This document shows, one piece after another, positions 8,320 to 14,597 of a stretch of DNA of 28,393 bases. The translations under genes and the position numbers were made by a program. The first letter of the stretch is position 1. Every line of letters starts with the position of its first letter. The stretch is taken from positions 1 through 28,393 of the forward strand of contig CBDHFJ010000072.1 in NCBI GenBank assembly GCA_965262315.1. The letters are read 5' to 3'. The notes beneath the pieces were generated by a model. It was not told the origin of the DNA, did not search any database, and worked only from the letters and a program-made list of their open reading frames with translations. Origin of the DNA: JBCCFK01 sp965262315 (GTDB taxonomy: Bacteria; Actinomycetota; Acidimicrobiia; Acidimicrobiales; UBA8592).

Positions 8320-9444
8320 TCAGTCCCGGAGGAACCCCTCGGTCGTCAGCCGCGCGACCAGACGCTCCAGGTCGGCGCGCACGGCGTCGACGGGATGACC
8401 GAACGCCGCGGCTGCGTCTTCGGCCAGCTCGGCCACGGTGGTGGCGCCGTCCAGGAGTTGCCAGAGCGCTCCGGCGAGCGGGTCGAGCAGCGCGATGCCG
8501 TCGGTGGCCGGCCGGTGCAGCACCGATCCGTCGACGGTTCGCACCCCGACGACATCGGCATTGGCGCACGGGCCGTGGTCGCCCGCCTGGCGTGGGGAGT
8601 GGAGCGGCGAGACCCCACCCGGTGCGGGTCGGGCCGACACCGCGTCGGCCAGGACCTCGCGGGCCTCGCTGAGGTCGTGATGCCACAGGCGGACGCGCAT
8701 GGTCGTGTCCGCGAGGCGCGCGAGCTCCAGTAATTGGCGGCCGTGAGCGTCCAACGGATGCTGGCAGTTGACTGCGAGCTCGAGGGTGGCCTCGGCGATG
8801 CCCACCGGTTCGGCCCGGGTGGGTCCATCGGGGTCGTGTTCGGCGAACACGACCGCACCGGGCTCGGCGGTCTCGCCGACCCAGCCACCGAGGTCGGCGA
8901 CCGCCACGTACCAGCGGCGATGCCGGTCGCTCAGCAGGTGGCGTTGGGCCACCTCGTCCGGGAGGAGTGCGCGGGTGCCCTCCTTGACGGTGAGCGGCTT
9001 CGCGTAGTGCTCGATGAAGCCCGCTCGAAGTCCGGCGAGCTCGTCGGAGAGGTAGCCCCAGCCGGCGGCGCAGGCCGCGGCTGCGAGGGTGGTCTTGCCG
9101 GCGCCCGGCTGCCCCGGGACGACCACCGCGCGGCGAGTGTGGGGTTCGACCAACGCTGCCGCGTGGATCGAGACCGTGTCGGGGCGCGAGCTCACCGCGG
9201 TCTGATTGCACCACGCGATGAGCTGGTCGACGACGTTCGACGCGTCGGAGCCTCGGTAGGTGCTGACACCGTCGATCAACAGCTCGTGGCCGACGTCGTG
9301 GGGCGCCAGCTCGACCCGGCGCCGGGGCGTCGCGAGGGTGGCGAGCGGGGCCAGCCAGAACCCGACGGCGGCGGCGACCACGGGGTCGTGGACGACCAGC
9401 TCGACGGGGAGGTCGCCGATCATGAACACCCTGGTCGAGGTCAC
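8320..9444 (-). CDS. HPr-kinase-related (HprK-rel-A type) P-loop protein with C-terminal PqqD domain
   Basis: This is a 374-residue protein. The N-terminal 90 residues are family-like but unassigned. A P-loop GQPGAGKTT (111-119) is followed by YLSDEL (131-136), reminiscent of HPr kinase/phosphorylase folds. Residues about 303-374 form a PqqD-like winged-helix domain (DGIALLDPLAGALWQLL...TTEGFL). PqqD domains bind peptides and deliver them to modifying enzymes, and HprK-like kinases with PqqD partners occur in peptide-maturation and exopolysaccharide/exosortase settings. The start is GTG 9444 because GATACT sits 6 nt upstream, a leaderless layout; the open frame further upstream runs into the divergent gene. 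No nucleotidyltransferase, radical SAM enzyme or precursor peptide is visible nearby. The substrate is unknown. Confidence 0.8.
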   Translation of the reverse strand: MTSTRVFMIGDLPVELVVHDPVVAAAVGFWLAPLATLATPRRRVELAPHDVGHELLIDGVSTYRGSDASNVVDQLIAWCNQTAVSSRPDTVSIHAAALVEPHTRRAVVVPGQPGAGKTTLAAAACAAGWGYLSDELAGLRAGFIEHYAKPLTVKEGTRALLPDEVAQRHLLSDRHRRWYVAVADLGGWVGETAEPGAVVFAEHDPDGPTRAEPVGIAEATLELAVNCQHPLDAHGRQLLELARLADTTMRVRLWHHDLSEAREVLADAVSARPAPGGVSPLHSPRQAGDHGPCANADVVGVRTVDGSVLHRPATDGIALLDPLAGALWQLLDGATTVAELAEDAAAAFGHPVDAVRADLERLVARLTTEGFLRD

Positions 9445-9450
9445 GGGACG

Positions 9451-9456
9451 AGTATC
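9451..9456 (-). promoter_or_regulatory. -10 box of leaderless promoter (HprK-like/PqqD gene)
   Basis: GATACT on the minus strand is followed by CGTCCC and then the GTG start at 9444. It mirrors the promoter of the divergent gene, where GATACT-N6-GTG occurs on the plus strand only 30 nt away. A weak -35 (TGGCAC, at 9478-9473) could be placed 16 nt upstream. Confidence 0.6.
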
Positions 9457-9458
9457 CC

Positions 9459-9486
9459 TTGAGGGGGCGTGGGTGCCAGCGATACT
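9459..9486 (+). promoter_or_regulatory. Leaderless promoter of the stand-alone PqqD gene
   Basis: TTGAGG at 9459-9464, a 16-nt spacer and GATACT at 9481-9486 form a fair sigma-70-type promoter. Six bases later is GTG 9493. The -35 of this promoter lies right beside the -10 of the opposite promoter, so the two should compete or be controlled together. Confidence 0.6.
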
Positions 9487-9492
9487 GACGCC

Positions 9493-9759
9493 GTGGCCGT
9501 CCTGAAGCGGGGACCCGACGTACTCGCCCGCCGGGTGTTGCGTGGGGTGATGCTGTCGACCCCCGACGCCGAAGAGCCCGTCGTGGTCACCAGTCCGGGC
9601 GACGCGGTCTGGGATCTGATCCAGGACCCGGTCGAGGAGGCGGACCTCGTCCGTGCGGTCGCGACGCACTTCGTCGGCGACCCCGGCGAGATCGAGCGCG
9701 ACGTCGTCGCCCTCGTCGACCAGTTGATCGAGCTGGGGGCGGTGGTCCGCGGCGATTGA
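9493..9759 (+). CDS. PqqD family protein (stand-alone)
   Basis: This 88-residue protein has the PqqD pattern: a start like KRGPDVLARRVL, a middle VVVTSPGDAVWDLI segment (about 32-45), and a helical C-terminus with a DQLIELGAV end. It resembles the PqqD-like partner of HPr-kinase-related systems and the PqqD-like B1 proteins that bind leader peptides in lasso peptide loci. The start is GTG 9493, set by the leaderless promoter; an upstream in-frame start at 9469 would overlap that promoter. It is head-to-head with the HprK-like gene that carries its own PqqD domain, so the two probably act in the same process. It converges with dprE1, with 9 nt between the stops. Confidence 0.8.
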   Translation: MAVLKRGPDVLARRVLRGVMLSTPDAEEPVVVTSPGDAVWDLIQDPVEEADLVRAVATHFVGDPGEIERDVVALVDQLIELGAVVRGD

Positions 9760-9768
9760 GGGAGGGTC

Positions 9769-11115
9769 TCAGCCCGACAGGCCGAGCCGTCGATCCATGT
9801 CACTCGAGAACCGACGGTCCGGGTCCACACGCATCCGCACCGCTCGCCACTCGTCGAGGCGCGGGTACATCGTGGGGACCAGGGCGGGATCCAGCCGGCC
9901 GTCCTTGGCGAGGTAGATCCGGCCTCCGGCGTCGGCGACCCGGTGGTCGAGCCGGTCCAGCTGCTCGGACAACCCGGGGAACGCCGCCGGCATGTCCGCG
10001 GCCAGCGTCCAGCCCTGGATCGGGAACGACAGCGGACCCGGGTTGGCGGGGCCGAAGCGCTTGAGCACGGCGAGGAAACACGGTGTCGGAGAGGACGCCA
10101 ACGCCTCCACACAGTCGACCAGCGTGCGCTCGGCGCCGTCGGGGACCGCCATCTGCCACTGCAGGAAGCCGGCCGGTCCGTAGACCCGGTTCCAGTCCGC
10201 CACCCCGTCGAGGGGATGGAAGTAGCGGGTGATCGACTGAATCTCGCCGGTGCGTCGCGCCGGTGCCATGCGGAACCACGCCTCATTGAACGCTCGTGCG
10301 GTCGAGGGTCGGAGCAGCCCTCCGGGGATCAGTGGCGGGGTTCTGAGTCGTTGTCGCGGCCGGTAGGCGAGCGGGTCGCGGGCGGCGCTGCCGTCGAGCT
10401 CGTGGGGGTCCGCGAAGCGCGCGGTGGTGAGGATCGATCGGCCCGACGATCGACCCGGCATCAGGTCGACCCATGCCACCGACAGCGGGTGGGTGGCGTC
10501 GGCCTCGACCATCGCCTCGAGGAGCGCGTCGAGGCTCGTCATCCGCGTGGTGTCCACGGCCAGGCGACTGGTGCGGATCGGCGCCAGCCGGATCCGGGCG
10601 CGGGTGATGGCGCCGGTCAGGCCCATCCCGCCGGCGGTCGCCCAGTAGAGCTCGGGATGGAGGTCGGGCCCGCAGGTGACGACGGAGCCGTCGCCGACGA
10701 GCAGTTCGAGGTCGACCACGTGGGCGCCGAAGGTCCCGTCGACGTGGTGGTTCTTGCCGTGGATGTCCGCAGCGATGGCCCCGCCGATGGTCACGAACCG
10801 GGTGCCGGGCGTGACCGGCGCGAACCAACCCTGCGGCACCGTGTGGCAGAGGAGCGCTTCGATGGAGACGCCGGCGTCCACGGTCACGACGCCGCTGTCG
10901 TCGATCGGGCCGATCCGTGTCAGGTTGTCGGTCAGGGCCACCAGGCCTCCGGCGTTGGTCGCCTGGTCGGCGTAGCTGCGGCCGAGTCCCCGGGCGAGAA
11001 CGGAGTCGGTCTGGAGCAGCCGGTGACGGAGCTCGTCGGCGTCGGACGGGCTCGCCACGAAGGCGCTGGAACGCGTGGCGCGGCCCCAGCCGGTCAAGGT
11101 TCGGCGCTCGCTCAC
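9769..11115 (-). CDS. dprE1: Decaprenylphosphoryl-beta-D-ribose oxidase (DprE1-like FAD oxidase)
   Basis: This 448-residue protein oxidises the 2'-OH of decaprenylphosphoryl-ribose, the first half of the epimerisation to decaprenylphosphoryl-arabinose (DPA). It has an FAD-binding (PCMH-type) N-terminus with RGLGRSYAD (42-50), GTRFVTIGGAIAADIHGKNHH (104-124) and the DprE1-type C-terminus GPLSFPIQGW (360-369), YLAKDGR (401-407) and SSDMDRRLGL. Mycobacterial DprE1 has Cys387 in GWNICVDFP, the residue attacked by benzothiazinones; here the same place reads GWTLAADMP, so it is Ala372. Lys404 matches the conserved active-site Lys418 of M. tuberculosis. The GTG start at 11115 overlaps the ubiA stop (GTGA), so translation is probably coupled. 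It is the last gene of dprE2-ubiA-dprE1. Confidence 0.92.
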   Translation of the reverse strand: MSERRTLTGWGRATRSSAFVASPSDADELRHRLLQTDSVLARGLGRSYADQATNAGGLVALTDNLTRIGPIDDSGVVTVDAGVSIEALLCHTVPQGWFAPVTPGTRFVTIGGAIAADIHGKNHHVDGTFGAHVVDLELLVGDGSVVTCGPDLHPELYWATAGGMGLTGAITRARIRLAPIRTSRLAVDTTRMTSLDALLEAMVEADATHPLSVAWVDLMPGRSSGRSILTTARFADPHELDGSAARDPLAYRPRQRLRTPPLIPGGLLRPSTARAFNEAWFRMAPARRTGEIQSITRYFHPLDGVADWNRVYGPAGFLQWQMAVPDGAERTLVDCVEALASSPTPCFLAVLKRFGPANPGPLSFPIQGWTLAADMPAAFPGLSEQLDRLDHRVADAGGRIYLAKDGRLDPALVPTMYPRLDEWRAVRMRVDPDRRFSSDMDRRLGLSG

Positions 11116-11975
11116 GCGTACACCCCCACGACGTAGACGAGCACCCAGCTCAGTGCCAGGGCCTGGAACGGGTGATCGCCGAGCACGATGTCTTCGGGGT
11201 CCTCGCCCAGTCCCTGCTCGATGACGGTCGAGTAGCGGGCCAGGGCCCCGGCGAACGGTACGAGGGAGAGTGCGGCCAACCAGTCGACCGCGAGATCCTG
11301 GTCGAACACCCACAGGGCGTAGGCGACGACCGCCACCGCGGCCGACACGGCTCGGAGGGCACGCAGGCCGGACGCCGAGTAGTGGCGAAGTACCTGACGG
11401 CCCCCTTTCCCTCCCGTGCGAGCGAGCTCGGCGCTGCGCTTGCCGGCGACCACGAACAACGACGCGGCACACACGACGACGACGAACCAGGCCGACAGCG
11501 GCGTCCGCGTCGCGGCGCCGCCGCCGATCGCCCGCAGGATGAAGCCGGAGGCGATGGCGCCGAGCTCGAGGGCGGGGATGTGCTTCATCCCGTTCGAGTA
11601 CCAGACGTTGATCGCGAGGTAGGCGGCGATCACCACGGCGTACGGCCAGGCCAGTGCCGCGGCCGCGACCAGGGCACCGACCGCGAGCATGCCGGCCACG
11701 GTGCGGGCCTGGGCGGTCGAGATCGCCCCGGAAGCGATCGGTCGGTGGCGCTTTCGCGGATGCGCCCGGTCGACCTCCACGTCGGCGGCGTCGTTCATGA
11801 GGTACGTCGAGCCGGCGGCGGCGATGAAGACGAAGACGGCGGCCACCGTGCGGGCCAACACGCCGGCCTCGCCCAGTGAGCCCGCGGCCACCGGGGCCGC
11901 GACGACCAGGGCGTTCTTGACCCACTGCCGCGGCCGCAGGGCGCGCAGCAGCGCGGCGGGTGCCGGCAGGTTCAT
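11112..11975 (-). CDS. ubiA: Decaprenyl-phosphate phosphoribosyltransferase (UbiA family)
   Basis: This 287-residue integral membrane protein has about eight hydrophobic helices. It carries the UbiA signature NDAADVEVDRAHPRKRHRPIASG (61-83, split by charge), with the Asp-rich metal/diphosphate site that binds PRPP, and a second region near GKRSAEL. It resembles Rv3806c, which transfers 5-phosphoribose to decaprenyl phosphate before dephosphorylation and oxidation to DPA. The start is ATG 11975, which overlaps the dprE2 stop as ATGA; a GTG at 11993 lies inside dprE2 and is less likely. Its 3' end overlaps dprE1 by 4 nt. Placement between dprE2 and dprE1 supports the ribosyl-phosphate transferase role over a quinone role. 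Confidence 0.92.
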   Translation of the reverse strand: MNLPAPAALLRALRPRQWVKNALVVAAPVAAGSLGEAGVLARTVAAVFVFIAAAGSTYLMNDAADVEVDRAHPRKRHRPIASGAISTAQARTVAGMLAVGALVAAAALAWPYAVVIAAYLAINVWYSNGMKHIPALELGAIASGFILRAIGGGAATRTPLSAWFVVVVCAASLFVVAGKRSAELARTGGKGGRQVLRHYSASGLRALRAVSAAVAVVAYALWVFDQDLAVDWLAALSLVPFAGALARYSTVIEQGLGEDPEDIVLGDHPFQALALSWVLVYVVGVYA

Positions 11976-12718
11976 CCGGCGACGCGCCGCCACAGCGGCC
12001 CGGGCAGGGTCCGCAGCCCCCCGAAGACCTCTCGGAGGATGCGTGGGCTCCAGACGATCCGTCGGCCCTGCCGCAGCCCGTGCGCGATGTCTCGTGCCAC
12101 CGCGTCGGGCGTGGTGGCGAACGGCGCCTCGTCGCGATCAGCCGTCATCTTCGTGTGCACGAAGCCGGGTCGGACGACGAGGACCTGCACCCCGGTGCCG
12201 TGCAACATGTCCGCCAGCGCGTTGGCGAAGGCGTCGAGCCCGGCCTTGGCTGCGCCGTAGACGGCATTCTCGGCGCGAACCCGGACGCCGGCGACCGAGG
12301 AGAGCACGACCAGCGCGCCGTGCCCCTGGTCGCGCAGGTGGCGGGCGGCGGCCGTACACGCGGCGACTCCTGCGCTGAAGTTCAACGAGGCCAGCTCGGC
12401 CACGTCGGCGGTGTCCTGATCCAACGAGAACACCTGGCCCAGCACGCCGAACGCCACGACGACGACGTCGACGTCCCCGGCGGCGGCGAGGGCCGCATCG
12501 TGCGCCTCGGGGGAGGTCGCCTCATACGGGACGACCTGGGCGTCGAGACCGCGCTCCCGCAGGCGCGCACCGGCCGCTCCGGCGGTGGTCGTGTCGCGCG
12601 CGGCGAGCACGACCCGCTGGAGCCGTCGGTCGGCGAGCTCGTCCACCAACGCCACCGCGATCTCGCTGTTGGCGCCCAGGATGAGCACGGACTGGATGTC
12701 ACCGGTCGCGTCTCGCAT
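11972..12718 (-). CDS. dprE2: Decaprenylphosphoryl-2-keto-erythro-pentose reductase (DprE2-like SDR)
   Basis: This 248-residue short-chain dehydrogenase reduces the keto intermediate made by DprE1 to give decaprenylphosphoryl-arabinose with NAD(P)H. It shows a dinucleotide site LILGANSEIA (12-21), VVVVAFGVLG (85-94), catalytic Ser in VLSSVAG (138-144) and YGAAKAGLDAF (154-164) with Tyr154 and Lys158. The line-up matches mycobacterial DprE2 (about 254 residues). The start is ATG 12718, because GGAGAA lies about 5 nt upstream; ATG 12730 is in frame with no such signal. The stop overlaps the ubiA start. There is an 87-nt gap to the GGDEF gene upstream on the same strand. Confidence 0.92.
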   Translation of the reverse strand: MRDATGDIQSVLILGANSEIAVALVDELADRRLQRVVLAARDTTTAGAAGARLRERGLDAQVVPYEATSPEAHDAALAAAGDVDVVVVAFGVLGQVFSLDQDTADVAELASLNFSAGVAACTAAARHLRDQGHGALVVLSSVAGVRVRAENAVYGAAKAGLDAFANALADMLHGTGVQVLVVRPGFVHTKMTADRDEAPFATTPDAVARDIAHGLRQGRRIVWSPRILREVFGGLRTLPGPLWRRVAG

Positions 12719-12805
12719 GGTGTTCTCCATCGGCAATCGCGCCCGGATGTCCAGGCCGCCCCATCGTGGCATCAACACCGCGGCCCTGAGGGGACGGCGG
12801 GGCGC

Positions 12806-14350
12806 TCAGCGGTCGCCGCGGCGACGCCGATCGTGGGTCGGGGGCTTCGGAGCAGCGGTGCCGAGTCGGCGGCGCTTGACCAGGTACTGCCGTTCGTCGG
12901 CGCGGCCGAGCAGCTCGGCCGGCGTCCGCGCCTGCGCGGCGTAGGCGATCCCGCAGGACAGGCCGGCGCCTGCCGGAGCCGAGGCGCGGACCTGGCGGGT
13001 CGCCTGGCGGGCCACACCCTCCGCTCGGAGGAGGCCGCCGCTGCGCAGGAGCAGGCAGAACTCGTCGCCTCCGAGTCGAGCGGCGACCCCGTCGACGTCG
13101 CTCGCGAGCTGCCGGAGGACACTGGCGACGGCACGCAGGACGTCGTCGCCGGCGGCGTGCCCGCGGGTGTCGTTGACCCGCTTGAGGCCGTCGACGTCAC
13201 ACATGATGAGCGCCGCGTCCGCCCGGCGTTCGGCCGGACCGCTGAACAGCAGTGCCAATTCGTTCTCGAGCCGTCGACGGTTCGCCAGACCGGTCAGTTC
13301 GTCACCATGAGCCAGTGCGTCCAGCCGCCGTCGCTGTCGGTCTCGGCTCAGCGCGATGGACAACGCCTCGGCGACCTCGGTCAGCGGCGTCTCGGCGCCG
13401 GCCTCGTCGTCGCTGACACCCCAGGCCAGGCCCCAGACCCGGTCGTCGCGAATCGGCACGATGGTCACGAACCGTCCTCTCGCGCCGACGACCGTGGGGT
13501 CGTGGAGGGCGTGCATGGCAGAGGTGGCGGCGATGGGTCGCCAGTGATCCACCTCCGGTCCGGCGGCCGCGATGGGCGTCAGGAGCTCACCGTCGTCGAT
13601 CCGGTGGACGCCGATGGCCCGGTGGGCGCCGGTGGGCCACGATGCCTCGACGAGGGCACCGGCCATGTCGACCGGGTCGTCGAAGCGCTGGATCATGGCG
13701 CCCAGCGGGATGCGGGTGGCCGCCGCGTCGCCGGCCGTGGCGCTGTGGGCGATGACCGCGAGGGCGTGGTCGGGCCCCGCGGCGTCGACGATCGCCCTCG
13801 CGTCGCTGCGTCGGAGCAGCTCGAAGGTCTGGTCTGCGAGGTCGACGTCGAGTGCGCTGCCCGCGTTGTCCTTCATGACCTCGACGCGTCGAGGCCACTC
13901 GATGGGCGCGGTCCTCCGCTGGGTGACGACGAGGTCGGTGAGGGCGATGACCTGTGATCCGAACGGAATCTCGCCCCCGGTCAGGCCCGCGGGGAGGCCG
14001 CTGCCGTCGACCCGCTCGTGGCGGTGACGCACCATCGTCGCCGCGTGCCGGAGCGATGGCACCCGGCCGAGGACGTCGGCGGCGGCGCCTGCCGCCTCGC
14101 CGGGCGGGAGGCGGAGCACGACGCGCCCGAAGTCGGCGAGCAGGCAGGCGAGGAGGGTGTGGTGTCGGACGTCCGGGTCGAGGTCTCGGGTGACCAGGTC
14201 GGCCAGCACCACTCGCCGGGCGGCGTTCACCGCCGCGGCGGGCCGCAGCGCCTGGATGGTGGTGTACAGCGCTGTGGCGGCGTCGGTCGAGGCGTCGCCG
14301 AGGTCGCCCGCAGTGTCGTCGCCCGCAGTGTCTTCGCCCGAGAGTTCCAT
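12806..14350 (-). CDS. Degenerate HD-GYP / GAF-like / GGDEF signalling protein
   Basis: This is a 514-residue soluble protein. Residues about 30-185 resemble an HD-GYP domain, with HERVDGSGLPAGLTGGEIP at 111-129 in place of HE..DG.GYP.GL. The HD dyad region reads LLADFGR (70-76) where an active enzyme has LLHDIGK, so the metal-binding His is missing. A GAF-like sensor follows (about 190-335). A GGDEF diguanylate cyclase domain follows (about 340-485) with DELTGLANRR (350-359), intact GGDEF (427-431) and a hydrophobic context. No clear RxxD inhibitory site precedes it. I infer cyclic-di-GMP synthesis with the HD-GYP part as a dead or binding module. ATG 14350 is taken as start. The role may be control of the envelope genes nearby, but that is a guess. 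Confidence 0.82.
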   Translation of the reverse strand: MELSGEDTAGDDTAGDLGDASTDAATALYTTIQALRPAAAVNAARRVVLADLVTRDLDPDVRHHTLLACLLADFGRVVLRLPPGEAAGAAADVLGRVPSLRHAATMVRHRHERVDGSGLPAGLTGGEIPFGSQVIALTDLVVTQRRTAPIEWPRRVEVMKDNAGSALDVDLADQTFELLRRSDARAIVDAAGPDHALAVIAHSATAGDAAATRIPLGAMIQRFDDPVDMAGALVEASWPTGAHRAIGVHRIDDGELLTPIAAAGPEVDHWRPIAATSAMHALHDPTVVGARGRFVTIVPIRDDRVWGLAWGVSDDEAGAETPLTEVAEALSIALSRDRQRRRLDALAHGDELTGLANRRRLENELALLFSGPAERRADAALIMCDVDGLKRVNDTRGHAAGDDVLRAVASVLRQLASDVDGVAARLGGDEFCLLLRSGGLLRAEGVARQATRQVRASAPAGAGLSCGIAYAAQARTPAELLGRADERQYLVKRRRLGTAAPKPPTHDRRRRGDR

Positions 14351-14391
14351 GGTGGTGTGCGGCGCACGCTGGTCGTCGGGCCGCGGCGGCG

Positions 14392-14397
14392 AATCTA
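14392..14397 (-). promoter_or_regulatory. Candidate -10 box for the GGDEF gene
   Basis: TAGATT on the minus strand would start transcription near 14385, about 35 nt before the ATG at 14350. It faces the TAGTCT box of the divergent micro-ORF, with the -10 boxes 43 nt apart. Confidence 0.4.
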
Positions 14398-14439
14398 GCA
14401 CTGTGTCGGGTCCGTGGGTCCGGGCCGAAGCCGCGCCGG

Positions 14440-14445
14440 TAGTCT
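14440..14445 (+). promoter_or_regulatory. -10 box of leaderless promoter (29-residue micro-ORF)
   Basis: TAGTCT is followed by 7 nt (GGTCGCC) and then GTG 14453, the spacing of a leaderless start. The same GGTCGCC spacer stands between TACCGT and the hydrolase ATG at 20696. Confidence 0.5.
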
Positions 14446-14452
14446 GGTCGCC

Positions 14453-14542
14453 GTGAGCACTCGCATGCTGATCCTCGCCTCCTTGCTCTGCGGCCTGGCG
14501 ATCCTGATCGCGTTCACCGTGCAGGTTCTGATCGCGTCCTGA
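14453..14542 (+). CDS. Predicted 29-residue hydrophobic micro-protein
   Basis: GTG 14453 opens a 29-codon frame ending at TGA 14540-14542. After VSTR it is almost entirely hydrophobic (one membrane helix, about residues 5-27, with Leu, Ile, Ala and one Cys at 13) and ends VLIAS. Basic Arg4 before the helix would set the orientation. It is supported by the TAGTCT-N7-GTG leaderless promoter, by having no competing frame, and by its position between the divergent GGDEF gene and lpd. It is too short for normal gene calling. I do not recognise the family; it may be a small membrane protein conserved in related genomes. Confidence 0.5.
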   Translation: MSTRMLILASLLCGLAILIAFTVQVLIAS

Positions 14543-14584
14543 ATCACCGGCTGCGACCGTCCCGGCACCGTGAGCGCGGGCGGG

Positions 14585-14590
14585 TAGGCT
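14585..14590 (+). promoter_or_regulatory. -10 box of leaderless promoter (lpd)
   Basis: TAGGCT is followed by 7 nt (CGACGAC) and the ATG at 14598. The spacing and lack of a Shine-Dalgarno sequence point to a leaderless mRNA starting at the initiator codon. Confidence 0.6.
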
Positions 14591-14597
14591 CGACGAC

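Noticed and set aside
9769..11925. Minus-strand frame extending dprE1 far into ubiA
   Set aside because: The DprE1-like protein starts naturally at GTG 11115, coupled to the ubiA stop; the extension is the ubiA region read out of frame.
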